Source of the DNA: Gp13-AA77 sp036521995
Lineage (GTDB): Bacteria; Acidobacteriota; Terriglobia; UBA7540
DNA: 21,855 nucleotides
Direction: 5' to 3'
Assembly (NCBI GenBank): GCA_036521995.1
Contig: DATDGR010000014.1
Coordinates: 1-21,855 of the forward strand
A program made the translations under genes and the position numbers. Positions 1-7,466 of this stretch are shown here, piece by piece. How positions within the stretch are numbered: position 1 is the stretch's first letter; the number at the start of each line of letters is the position of its first letter. The notes under the pieces are model-generated. The model worked only from the letters and a program-made list of their open reading frames with translations, made no database searches and was not told the DNA's origin.

Positions 1-87
1 GCGGAGTTGGAACAGATACTCCCGGCAGGCCTGCTCCGAGCGGAAGCGAGCCTCGAAGTCCGCTGCGGTCCGAGGGTAATCCTCCAT
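1..87 (-). CDS. IS1595-type transposase, N-terminal fragment (cut by window edge)
   Basis: Reading leftward from an ATG at 87, the first 29 codons give MEDYPRTAADFEARF, then RSEQACREYLFQLR. This matches my knowledge of the N-terminus of IS1595-family transposases, where the same stretch precedes a zinc-ribbon domain. The rest of the protein lies outside the window, so neither the zinc ribbon nor the DDE-like catalytic domain can be checked. The ribosome-binding site is weak. The sequence just upstream (about 110-135, containing GTCAAGTGGATACCC on the plus strand) is probably the terminal inverted repeat of the same element. Call from family memory; no search was done. Confidence 0.7.
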   Translation of the reverse strand, partial: MEDYPRTAADFEARFRSEQACREYLFQLR

Positions 88-107
88 GAGCTCGCATACT
101 ATAGGTT

Positions 108-135
108 GGGGTCACCTGAGTCAAGTGGATACCCA
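108..135. mobile_element. probable terminal end of the IS1595-type element
   Basis: The bases between the transposase start and the first unrelated sequence include GGGTCACCTGAGTCAAGTGG followed by ATACCC. Their place just outside the transposase start, and their resemblance to IS1595-type ends as I remember them, suggest the terminal inverted repeat. The partner repeat and any target duplication are outside the window, so the exact tip is unknown. Confidence 0.4.
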
Positions 136-146
136 GAAATCGAAAA

Positions 147-530
147 ATGAACGAACGAACCCAGCGACTTGCTGATGCGCAAAGGTTTAAGGTCAAAATA
201 GGAGACCAATTTCGATGTCACTCGCGCGAAAAGCCGTCAATTTGGCCACTTCTGCGGCCAGCCGCGCAAACGGGCAAAATCCAAGGGGCCGCTGACCGAC
301 CGCGGAAGCTCATCTCGCGCCGGAATGCCTTGAAGCACTGGGCCCGGGAATGACCGGCATGGCTGATTTTCGACGGAGCCCTTGGCGACGAGGGCTTGTC
401 CCGAGCGAAGGGAAGGAAATCATTGCTTGTCTTTTCAGAGCGAGATTCGTCCGCCTGGCTCGCGTCGGAATGACACGACTGTAGAACGCTTTTCAACGCA
501 TTACATTAGGGACTCAGTCCCAAATGCGCC
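147..530. other. intergenic stretch with no recognisable gene
   Basis: About 380 bases between the IS end and the peptidase gene. The short open frames on both strands have no recognisable protein and no convincing ribosome-binding site. A short palindrome GGGACTCAGTCCC sits at 509-521, just past the 3' end of the peptidase gene. It has no following T-run, so it is not a standard intrinsic terminator. Confidence 0.5.
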
Positions 531-2291
531 CTAGCTCGTAGCCGCACCGCTGCCGCCCGCCGGCTGCCGTACGCCTTCGGGCAGGCCCAAAACGCCCAGC
601 CGGAAAAGCTGGACCCAAAGCGTCACCACCAGCAGGAACAGCACGGCGGCCGAAGGGGACCAGACGCCATAAGCCGCCTGCAGAATGACGTACCAGAGGA
701 TTCTCCAGCCGAGAAAGATCTGTTCTCCGAACAAATAAAGCAGTGCCACAAAAGGCAGGGCCCCAAGCAGCAGCAGGCCGGCATTCAAGAAGCGCCGGGC
801 TACACTGCTGGGGCGCAGGAGCAGGAGGAAAGCGTAGGCTAGCGGCCCGATCAGGAGCCACATCGCATAGGGATCAAGGTACAGCCCCCAGACCACGGCG
901 AGATACACGCCGACGCACAGGATCCGCTTGCCGGCGGGAAAGCTGCCAGCGGGAGGGGGCAGGAAGAGGCGCAGAAGCCGCACGGTCAGGTATCCGAGCA
1001 GCAGCGCAGCCACCAGCGGCACGGCCACCCGCGCGGGAATCCGATAGAGAAACGGATCTTTGGGAGTGGCCGGGTAAAGTTCATAACGGGTGAGGATTCC
1101 ACCCGACGTCAGGGCGCGCAGCGTCAGAAGGCCGGCCAGCGGTGGAAGCAGATAAAGGGCGGGCCGCAAGTAGCTCCAAAGGGGATGAGGCAAATGGTCT
1201 TCCTCAAAGTTTAGCACCGCCAACACGCAGGCCAGCATGAAAGGCAGGAGGCCGAGCGCTTGTGCCCACTCGAGAGTGGTGCGATCCAGCCATCGCCCGC
1301 TCGCGAGGCGCAGGTACTTCATCTCGTGAGGAACCGGGAGATCGAGGCGGTCGAGCGAGGAAACAGCCTGCTCCACGGTCGCTCCCACCATTTGGAAAGT
1401 GGCAGGCTCGAAGTTCTCGAAGACGTCTTGAACCGAGTGATAACGCGCCCGGGCAGCGGCGTAATCCGAAGGGATGGTCGACAGGTTGATGGCCGGGATT
1501 CCGGCGCGAAGCAGCGGCCCCTGATCCTGAGACGAGACTTCGAGGGCCTGTTCCACCCACTGGCGGAAGGCGGAAGGGCCCGTTACCGGCACGCCCTGCG
1601 CAGCTCCGGACTGTTGCAGGAGTTCGCGAAGCCAAAGCGGAGTGTAACCGGCCCGCTGGCCCTCGCAATCGAGGGCAACGCCAGTGGCGCGGCCTTGAGT
1701 GAGGTAGTCGATGGAAATCGCAGCCAGCGGATGGCGCGTTTGAAGAAAGCCCCGCAGAGCCCGGGCTCCGATCATTCCCCACTCCTCGGCGTCGGTAGCG
1801 ACAAAGATCAGGCCGCGATGATGGGGCCGCGAACGGAGCGCGTGGGCCAACTCCAAAAGCACCCCGACGCCCGAGGCGTTGTCTTCCGCGGCCTGATGGG
1901 AAGTGTACTGGCTGTCGTAGTGAGCGATGACAACCACGGCCTCCGGCACCTCGCCGGGAAGCTCAGCGATCACGTTCTGACCCTGAACGCGCTTGCCGGC
2001 GAGCCAGAAGGTGAACACATCACGAGAAACCCCGTAGCCCAGCTTCTGAAACTGGGCGGTGAGATCATCGGCCGCCTGCGCCCCAGCCGGAGTGCCGGTA
2101 ACCCGGTTCGGATGGCTCTCGGCCAGCATTCGCGTGTATTCGATCGCCGAGCCGGCGTCAAAGGTGGGCTGAACCGGGAGGATCGGGAGGGTAAGAGGCT
2201 CGCGGAGACCGCGAGCCGTGAACAGAACAATCAGTGGGGTCACAAGGAGGAAGGAACCAATCACCTTCCATCTCTGTTCGGGGTTCAACAT
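531..2291 (-). CDS. M28-family zinc aminopeptidase with C-terminal membrane domain
   Basis: A 586-residue protein. An N-terminal hydrophobic segment (about residues 10-26) is followed by an M28 metallopeptidase domain (about 45-300). The expected zinc-site residues are visible: H124 and D126 in AHYDS, D137 in EDNASG, the E-E pair at 169-170 in DAEEWG, D195, and H285 in RYHSVQD. Residues about 340-575 form a multi-pass hydrophobic region of roughly seven or eight segments, so the enzyme is probably membrane-anchored with the catalytic domain outside. The family removes N-terminal amino acids from peptides with two zinc ions. The ATG at 2291 has GGAAGAGA about ten bases upstream. It lies 141 bp downstream of thiD on the same strand, but a functional link is not obvious. 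Confidence 0.88.
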   Translation of the reverse strand: MLNPEQRWKVIGSFLLVTPLIVLFTARGLREPLTLPILPVQPTFDAGSAIEYTRMLAESHPNRVTGTPAGAQAADDLTAQFQKLGYGVSRDVFTFWLAGKRVQGQNVIAELPGEVPEAVVVIAHYDSQYTSHQAAEDNASGVGVLLELAHALRSRPHHRGLIFVATDAEEWGMIGARALRGFLQTRHPLAAISIDYLTQGRATGVALDCEGQRAGYTPLWLRELLQQSGAAQGVPVTGPSAFRQWVEQALEVSSQDQGPLLRAGIPAINLSTIPSDYAAARARYHSVQDVFENFEPATFQMVGATVEQAVSSLDRLDLPVPHEMKYLRLASGRWLDRTTLEWAQALGLLPFMLACVLAVLNFEEDHLPHPLWSYLRPALYLLPPLAGLLTLRALTSGGILTRYELYPATPKDPFLYRIPARVAVPLVAALLLGYLTVRLLRLFLPPPAGSFPAGKRILCVGVYLAVVWGLYLDPYAMWLLIGPLAYAFLLLLRPSSVARRFLNAGLLLLGALPFVALLYLFGEQIFLGWRILWYVILQAAYGVWSPSAAVLFLLVVTLWVQLFRLGVLGLPEGVRQPAGGSGAATS

Positions 2292-2432
2292 TCTGGCAAG
2301 TCTCTTCCAAACATAGGAAGACCTCGAAAGAAGCCGTTCAGACCGCTCGTAGACACTGTTAGTGCGGTTCTGATTAAGCCCACAACTCAGTTGACCCCTT
2401 TCGCAGCCCCGGGGCTCGCCGTTGACGGGTCT

Positions 2433-3254
2433 TCAGGAACCGGCTTCCGAGGCAGCGGCAAGATCAACGGTGCGCGGAGTCTCCTCGGTGCGATAGAAGT
2501 GATTCAAGGGCACTCGACCCGGCCCGATGGCGTGGGCCCTCTTGATGGACTCGGCCACATAAGCCTTGGCCAGGACGACGGCCTCGGGGAGATGGCGTCC
2601 ACAAGCGAGGTTAGCAGCGACCGCAGACGAAAAAGTGCAACCGGTGCCGTGCGTGTTGTCGGGCTTTACGCGGTCGGCGGCAAACGTCTGGAAGGTGAAG
2701 CCGTCGGCGTAGACGTCGACGGCCTTTTCCAGATGTCCACCGGTCACCACCACTGCCCGAGCCCCCAAATCGAGCAGCCGGCGAGCCGCCGTCTTCATCT
2801 CCTCCACGTTTTCCACTTTCAAGCCGGTCAGGGCCGAGGCCTCAGCCAGATTGGGTGTCACCAGCGTCACTCGTCCCAGAAGATGATCGCGCAAGAACTC
2901 AAAACCATCCTCGTCCAGAAGGGCCGCGCCGCTCGAAGCGCAGAGCACGGGATCCAGAATGGAAGGCAGGGCGGGGTAAGCTTCGAGGAACTCCCCAACC
3001 ACCCGGGCGTTGGCTCGATTCGCCAGCATGCCGATCTTCACCGTCCGCACCTGACCGTCAGCCATGAGCGATTGGAGGCAGGCGCTAAGCACCGAAGGGT
3101 CGACCGGATGGAGGGCTTGAACTCCTTGGGTATTCTGGACGGTCAAGGCGGTGATGGCGGCAACTCCGTAACAATGGTGGGCCGAAAAAGTCTTGAGATC
3201 GGCGGTGACGCCGGCGCCGCAGGAAGGGTCGAATCCGGCAATCGTCAGAATCAC
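2433..3254 (-). CDS. thiD: hydroxymethylpyrimidine/phosphomethylpyrimidine kinase
   Basis: A 273-residue ribokinase-fold kinase that phosphorylates HMP and HMP-phosphate in the pyrimidine branch of thiamine synthesis, in the cytoplasm. The N-terminal substrate loop ILTIAGFDPSCGAGVTADLK is clear, with a Cys where Gly is usual. DPVLCASSG (101-109) and TPNLAEA (133-139) follow, and the anion-hole/catalytic motif THGTGC lies at 201-206. Length is typical for ThiD. GTG at 3254 is chosen because the frame upstream has no ATG and the family motif begins right after it; the ribosome-binding site is poor. No other thi gene and no TPP riboswitch are present nearby. A consensus promoter lies about 75-105 bases upstream. 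Confidence 0.92.
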   Translation of the reverse strand: MILTIAGFDPSCGAGVTADLKTFSAHHCYGVAAITALTVQNTQGVQALHPVDPSVLSACLQSLMADGQVRTVKIGMLANRANARVVGEFLEAYPALPSILDPVLCASSGAALLDEDGFEFLRDHLLGRVTLVTPNLAEASALTGLKVENVEEMKTAARRLLDLGARAVVVTGGHLEKAVDVYADGFTFQTFAADRVKPDNTHGTGCTFSSAVAANLACGRHLPEAVVLAKAYVAESIKRAHAIGPGRVPLNHFYRTEETPRTVDLAAASEAGS

Positions 3255-3330
3255 GGGTGGAACGTGATTGTTGAGAGAGTTGGCAGGCGTAGGTCCGGCT
3301 CCGTGGTCCCCACTTTTGATTCTCTCCGCG

Positions 3331-3358
3331 ATTATAGAGTTGTTTGGGAAGGTGTCAA
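3331..3358 (-). promoter_or_regulatory. consensus sigma-70 promoter for thiD
   Basis: On the minus strand there is a perfect TTGACA (3358-3353), a 16-base spacer and a perfect TATAAT (3336-3331). Transcription would start near 3324, giving a leader of about 70 nt before the GTG at 3254. Perfect matches to both boxes are unusual by chance in sequence this GC-rich. Confidence 0.7.
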
Positions 3359-3437
3359 TCGTGAATTCGGAACGGACAGCACCTCGCTCGCCCTTCGACC
3401 CTTTGAAACCGTCGAAACGGACGGTCCGCCCCGGCCC

Positions 3438-3475
3438 CGATTTATTTTATTACTTATTAGTAATATTATGTCACT
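3438..3475. promoter_or_regulatory. AT-rich island with a palindrome upstream of the thiD promoter
   Basis: An almost GC-free stretch in a GC-rich surrounding contains TATTACT (3448-3454), loop TATT, then AGTAATA (3459-3465). It lies about 90 bp upstream of the thiD -35 box and 100 bp past the epimerase stop. It may be an operator or a DNA-bending/UP-like site; no T-run fits a terminator. Function is inference only. Confidence 0.3.
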
Positions 3476-3567
3476 TTCATCGACCCCGGTATTCAGCCCG
3501 CGGTAGAACATAGCAGCCTTCTCTTGACGCTGGGTGCCGCATCAAGGCGACGAAAACCATGGTGCGG

Positions 3568-4422
3568 TCAGTTAATTCCCAGTTGACGGCTTAAGCCTTT
3601 GATGAATTGAAGTCCTTGGAGCGCGAGCTCATCGCCCGACGGAGCCAGATCGCGCCAGATCGCGGCCGCGGCGGCCAGGTCCGGTTCCGGCTGGGCGAAA
3701 GACTCGATCGTGAGCCAGCCGTCATAGCCGACTTCGCGCAGAGCCGACAGAATTCCGCTCCAGTCGTTGTGCCCGGTTCCTGGGACCCCGCGATCATTCT
3801 CGGAGATATGAACATGGCCCAGTTCGCCAGCGATGGCGCGCACCGAAGCGGCGGGATTCTGCTCTTCGATGTTGGCGTGGAAGGTATCGAAGTGAACTTT
3901 CACGTTGGGAGCCCCGACGGCCCGGACAAGCCGGGCGGCGTCCTGCTGAGTGTTGAGGAAGTAGGTCTCAAACCGGTTCAGGGGTTCGACGCAGAGGGTG
4001 ACACCCAAGGCGCGCGCCTGCTGCGCCGCGGCCTGGAGGTTGTCGACCGCCCATTTCCATTCATCCTCCGTCCGGCGCCGCCCGGTCATGACGCCGAGGC
4101 CGGCATAGATGGGGCCGCAGATCAGCCTGGCTCCGAGCTCTGCCGTCCGCTCCACGCATCTTTTCAGGACTTCCCTGCCCCGCTCGCGAACCTCCGGCTG
4201 CGCGCTCACAGGATTCGAGTCACGCGGCAAAACGCTGCAGGCGGTGCGCTCAAGACCCAGATCGTCGAGGACCTTTCTCACGGATGGAATGTCGGCCGGC
4301 TCATCCGGCGAAAGAAAGAGCTCGACGCCGTCAAAGCCCCATTCCTTAATGCGGGAAAAAAGGGGAGCTTGCTGGCCCGTCACCCTCGTGGTCCAAACCA
4401 TGGTGTTCACGCCGTACTTCAT
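3568..4422 (-). CDS. sugar phosphate isomerase/epimerase (TIM barrel; D-tagatose/D-psicose 3-epimerase-like)
   Basis: A 284-residue protein of the xylose-isomerase-like TIM-barrel family (AP-endonuclease-2 fold). The four expected metal ligands are visible: E146 in CVEPLNRFE, D179 in HFDTFHANIEE, H205 in HVHISENDRG, and E240 in TIESF. R211 after ISEND fits the substrate-binding Arg of the ketose 3-epimerases. The N-terminus KYGVNTMVW is also typical of that subgroup. The enzyme would be cytoplasmic; the true sugar cannot be read from sequence. The ATG at 4422 has a strong AGGAGG six bases upstream. It is on the same strand as the RhaT-like permease and SDR further upstream, suggesting a sugar-use group, with a PEP-CTERM gene between them. 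Confidence 0.88.
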   Translation of the reverse strand: MKYGVNTMVWTTRVTGQQAPLFSRIKEWGFDGVELFLSPDEPADIPSVRKVLDDLGLERTACSVLPRDSNPVSAQPEVRERGREVLKRCVERTAELGARLICGPIYAGLGVMTGRRRTEDEWKWAVDNLQAAAQQARALGVTLCVEPLNRFETYFLNTQQDAARLVRAVGAPNVKVHFDTFHANIEEQNPAASVRAIAGELGHVHISENDRGVPGTGHNDWSGILSALREVGYDGWLTIESFAQPEPDLAAAAAIWRDLAPSGDELALQGLQFIKGLSRQLGIN

Positions 4423-4531
4423 CCCCTGCCTCCTTCTCGCACCACCGACCGTTCTGCAGCCCTGCCGGCAGCCCCGGCGCGTAAAGATGTGGTGCGGCTG
4501 CCAGCCTGCGTGAGATTAGGCAAAGTCTGCC

Positions 4532-5293
4532 CTACCTCGCTCGCTGTCTGCGGCGGGTACCCGCTAATCCGATCAGGCCCGTGGCGAAAAGCAACAGTGA
4601 GCAAGGCTCAGGTGTCACGACGCCGCCGAGATTCATATCCGCACCCGCGACTGAGCCAGAAGCGAACGTTTCGGTAAACACGGCGGTCGTATTGAGAGGG
4701 TTATGAAGCCCCGTCACCTGGAAGCCCGAGGCTGAGGCTGAAAAAGGGTTGGGAGGAAAGAAAGGTCCCAGCAGAGGCATGGGATATCCGCCCTGAAAGA
4801 GCTGGAATGTCGCGTTGCTGCCGTCCGCAAGTTCGCCCCCGAAGGTTCCGGAAATACTCTCGTGGAAGGTGCCCGAGGTGATGAAGCTCTGATAGAACTG
4901 TGAGAAGTCGATGGCGAGCACGTCCGTCCCGGAAGCCGTCCCGTGCGCGTTTCCCTCGTAGGTCGCGAGGCCAGCGGTTGAAATAGAGAAACTTGTGCCA
5001 CCACTGTCGGAGGCGGAGAACACGACCACAATGTCGTAGTGGTCTGTGTCCGCGAACGTGTAAGTGAAGCTGGCAGTGCCGCTGGTCGCCTGCCCCACAC
5101 CCAAGATGCCTGGATGGATACAATCGCCGACCTCGCATGTCCCATTGGCGCTAATCGTTGTTGCAAAACCGCTGGACGCTATCACCACGGTGAGCGAGCC
5201 CAACAGCAACGAAGACCCCAAAAGGCCAAACCACTTTCGAGCCTGCATCGCTTCGCCAAGTGACACCTGAAGGGTTCTGCCGTTCTTTTCCAT
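4532..5293 (-). CDS. PEP-CTERM sorting domain protein (secreted or surface)
   Basis: A 253-residue exported protein. The start at 5293 is preferred because GGAGGA sits seven bases upstream; a longer frame reaches 5380 but lacks such a site. The signal peptide has a hydrophobic core LLGSSLLLGSLTVVIASSG, followed by a Ser/Thr/Gly-rich beta-type region with no catalytic motif that I recognise. The C-terminus has the full PEP-CTERM signal: TPEP, a hydrophobic segment SLLLFATGLIGLAG, and a basic tail RRRQRAR. Such proteins are processed by exosortase and linked to exopolysaccharide or the cell surface in Gram-negative bacteria. No exosortase is in the window. It sits 90 bp downstream of the RhaT-like permease on the same strand. 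Confidence 0.85.
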   Translation of the reverse strand: MEKNGRTLQVSLGEAMQARKWFGLLGSSLLLGSLTVVIASSGFATTISANGTCEVGDCIHPGILGVGQATSGTASFTYTFADTDHYDIVVVFSASDSGGTSFSISTAGLATYEGNAHGTASGTDVLAIDFSQFYQSFITSGTFHESISGTFGGELADGSNATFQLFQGGYPMPLLGPFFPPNPFSASASGFQVTGLHNPLNTTAVFTETFASGSVAGADMNLGGVVTPEPCSLLLFATGLIGLAGTRRRQRAR

Positions 5294-5383
5294 AGTCTTT
5301 CCTCCACTGATTTGTCGAAGGTCGAGTCTAAGTTCAAGAGTCTTTGCTCCCCGCCGTCTCGCATTGCGACAGGGCGTCACCAG

Positions 5384-6430
5384 CTACGAGGCGCTACCGC
5401 GCGAGATGACGTAGATCGCCACCAACAGGAATCCGATTCCAGACCAGGAAAAGGCGTACGTAGAGCGTCTGGCCCCGGTCCATTCGCCGGTCGCCGCTCC
5501 CCAAAGATTCGCGGCAATTATGATCATGGCCATGAACAGCGGCCAGCCGATCACCCCGCCCAAGGAACCCAGATCAGAGGCGCCGACGCCGTAAATCGCG
5601 ATGCCGGCAAACCATAGGAACGCCATTAGGACACTGCCAAGCCAGTAAGCAATCGGTGTGTCGCGCTGACGGAGCAATCCCCAGGTCGCGTTTTTGCTTA
5701 AGAGGTACACGCAATATCCAGCGTTGGCGACGAAGCCGGCGCTTAGAGCGACGGCCCAAACCAGGTTAGTTGCCATTGCGGGCTTCGCTCCAAACTGCAG
5801 AGTTAATTGCTGAAGATTCTTCCCAAACACAAAACTGAAATTCAGCATGGGCGAGAAGACACCCGACAGCGTGCAGATCAGAAGCCCGAGCCAGAATCGC
5901 GACCGACCTGACGGTGCCAGGGCCGGCGCCTTCTCCTGCTCTCGCCGGCTGCCGGCCAGCGCACAGAGCAGGATGCCGGCGATCACCAGCACCAAGCCGA
6001 GAATCAGAGCGTAACCCTGACGTGTGAACAATCGCTGGGGTTCGAGCACCACCAGCGGGAGCAACGATCCTATGGACGCCGTCAGCCCCAGAATAATGGC
6101 GAATCCCAGGCCCATGCCGACGGCGGTGATGCCGAGCCCAAAGAAAACAGAGCCCACACCCCAGCCGAATCCGAAGAGTGCCACCTTCACAAGCGATTCT
6201 GGAGAGGCCAGGCGGAGGATTGCGGCGGTGCTAGGCACGCTTGCGATGACCAGCAGCCACGGCATCACCAGCATGGCCGCCACGGAATAGACAAACCAGG
6301 TGTTCTCCCAGCGCCACCCTGGCATCCGCTTCATGGGCAGCGTGAAGCTGCCCTGCAGCAAACCACCCAGCAAAACGAAGGTGAGCCCAATTCCAACTGC
6401 ACTGCCCAAGGTCCCCCTCCGAAGTCCCAT
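5384..6430 (-). CDS. RhaT-like L-rhamnose/proton symporter family permease
   Basis: A 348-residue, roughly ten-helix membrane protein. The pattern GWRWENTWFVYSVAAM near the N-terminus and FGFGWGVGSVFFGLGI followed by MGLGFAIILGLTASIGSLLP match the RhaT family layout, and the length is close to the 344 residues of E. coli RhaT. It would import a sugar (rhamnose in characterised members) with a cation at the inner membrane. The ATG at 6430 is chosen because it leaves a 37-bp gap after the upstream SDR gene; the frame is open to 6490 but that would overlap the SDR stop. No strong ribosome-binding site precedes 6430, so translation may be coupled to the SDR gene. The actual substrate is unknown. 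Confidence 0.82.
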   Translation of the reverse strand: MGLRRGTLGSAVGIGLTFVLLGGLLQGSFTLPMKRMPGWRWENTWFVYSVAAMLVMPWLLVIASVPSTAAILRLASPESLVKVALFGFGWGVGSVFFGLGITAVGMGLGFAIILGLTASIGSLLPLVVLEPQRLFTRQGYALILGLVLVIAGILLCALAGSRREQEKAPALAPSGRSRFWLGLLICTLSGVFSPMLNFSFVFGKNLQQLTLQFGAKPAMATNLVWAVALSAGFVANAGYCVYLLSKNATWGLLRQRDTPIAYWLGSVLMAFLWFAGIAIYGVGASDLGSLGGVIGWPLFMAMIIIAANLWGAATGEWTGARRSTYAFSWSGIGFLLVAIYVISRGSAS

Positions 6431-6467
6431 CAAGGAGAGCAAACACCAGCTCGGCGCCGCTGGCAGG

Positions 6468-7226
6468 TCACATCGCCGAATAGCCGCCATCCACCATCAA
6501 CGATGCACCCGTAATGTACGAAGCCTGATCAGAGACAAGGAAACTGATGGCTTGAGCCACTTCCCGGGGTTGCCCTACCCGGCCGAGAAACGTCTTGGCG
6601 CCTTCAGTCCGGTTGAACTCCTCAACCGTCGAACCGATCTTGGCAATGTGGCGAAGAGAGGCTGCCGTCAAAATGGTTCCAGGGCACACCGAGTTCACCC
6701 GAATCCGGTGGGGCCCGAGATCCAGGGCCATATTCCGTGTCATTTGCACGAGGGCGGCTTTGGTGGCGCTGTAGACGAAGAAGTCCGGCTGTGCGCAGAA
6801 GCTCGAAATCGATCCCACGATCACGATGGAGCCGCCGGTCTTCTTCATCGGCTCGATCGCGTACTCAGTGACCATCGCAGTTCCGATCACGTTCACACCC
6901 AAGGACCGTTCCCAGTCCTCGGGAGTAGCGCCGAAGCCTTTAAGCACAAAGGCAGCGGCGTCGTTCACCAGAATGTCAATCTGTCCAAAGGCGGCGAGCG
7001 CTTCGTCGGTAATCCTCTTCGCCTCCACCTGGAGCGAAATATCAGCCTTCACGAATCGCGCCTGCCCGTTGCGCTGGCGGATACCTTCGGCCGTCGATTC
7101 GCCGTTTTCTGCGTCAATATCGGCCAGCAAGACTCTGGCGCCTTCCTCCGCCAACAACTCGGCCGTTGCTTGGCCAATCCCCGAGCTTGCACCCGTCACG
7201 ATCGCCACCTTGTCTTTAAGCCGCAC
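6468..7226 (-). CDS. SDR-family NAD(P)-dependent oxidoreductase
   Basis: A 252-residue classical short-chain dehydrogenase. Seen directly: the nucleotide-binding TGASSGIG at 11-18, acidic D36/D38 after strand 2 (favours NAD), NDAA at 88-91 in place of the usual NNAG, N112, and the catalytic set S139, Y152 and K156 (YSATK). The C-terminus GASLMVDGGY is typical. The GTG at 7226 is chosen over an in-frame start at 7265 because GAGGAGG lies six bases before it and the protein then begins MRLKDKVAIVTG, as the family does. It is the first gene of the likely pair with the RhaT-like permease, so sugar or sugar-acid oxidation is a reasonable guess, but the substrate cannot be read. Confidence 0.9.
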   Translation of the reverse strand: MRLKDKVAIVTGASSGIGQATAELLAEEGARVLLADIDAENGESTAEGIRQRNGQARFVKADISLQVEAKRITDEALAAFGQIDILVNDAAAFVLKGFGATPEDWERSLGVNVIGTAMVTEYAIEPMKKTGGSIVIVGSISSFCAQPDFFVYSATKAALVQMTRNMALDLGPHRIRVNSVCPGTILTAASLRHIAKIGSTVEEFNRTEGAKTFLGRVGQPREVAQAISFLVSDQASYITGASLMVDGGYSAM

Positions 7227-7334
7227 GGAAATCCTCCTCACAAAAACGCTAGGGCAAGCAATCAAACCTCAAACCAGTCTTCCGGCAGGGAAAGCCCGCT
7301 CGCAGTCCGTGAGAGTTTATCACGGCTCGTCAGA

Positions 7335-7364
7335 TTGATCACTTTGAGGACCTGCTCCTATACT
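7335..7364 (+). promoter_or_regulatory. possible sigma-70 promoter for the CRTAC1-type gene
   Basis: TTGATC (7335-7340), 18-base spacer, TATACT (7359-7364) in the divergent gap between the SDR gene and the FG-GAP protein. It would give a leader of about 95 nt before 7467. Imperfect boxes, so weak evidence. Confidence 0.3.
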
Positions 7365-7466
7365 GGAAACTGCGGTCCATTGAACCGGCTTAAGACGCTT
7401 ACGAGCGCGACCCTCACGCCTTTCGTTGGGGTATGAGTCTTGGCCTCAGTAGGCGCACGGGCACCG

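Noticed and set aside
2405..2416. AGCCCCGGGGCT palindrome after thiD as a terminator
   Set aside because: Perfect 12-bp palindrome but with no loop and no T-run on either strand.
3255..3324. TPP riboswitch in the thiD leader
   Set aside because: The leader of about 70 nt is short and lacks the CTGAGA and ACCTGA elements of the THI box.
1260..3506. Long plus-strand open frame (748 codons) over the peptidase and thiD genes
   Set aside because: It is antisense to two genes with clear catalytic motifs, has no recognisable domain and typical GC-shadow composition.
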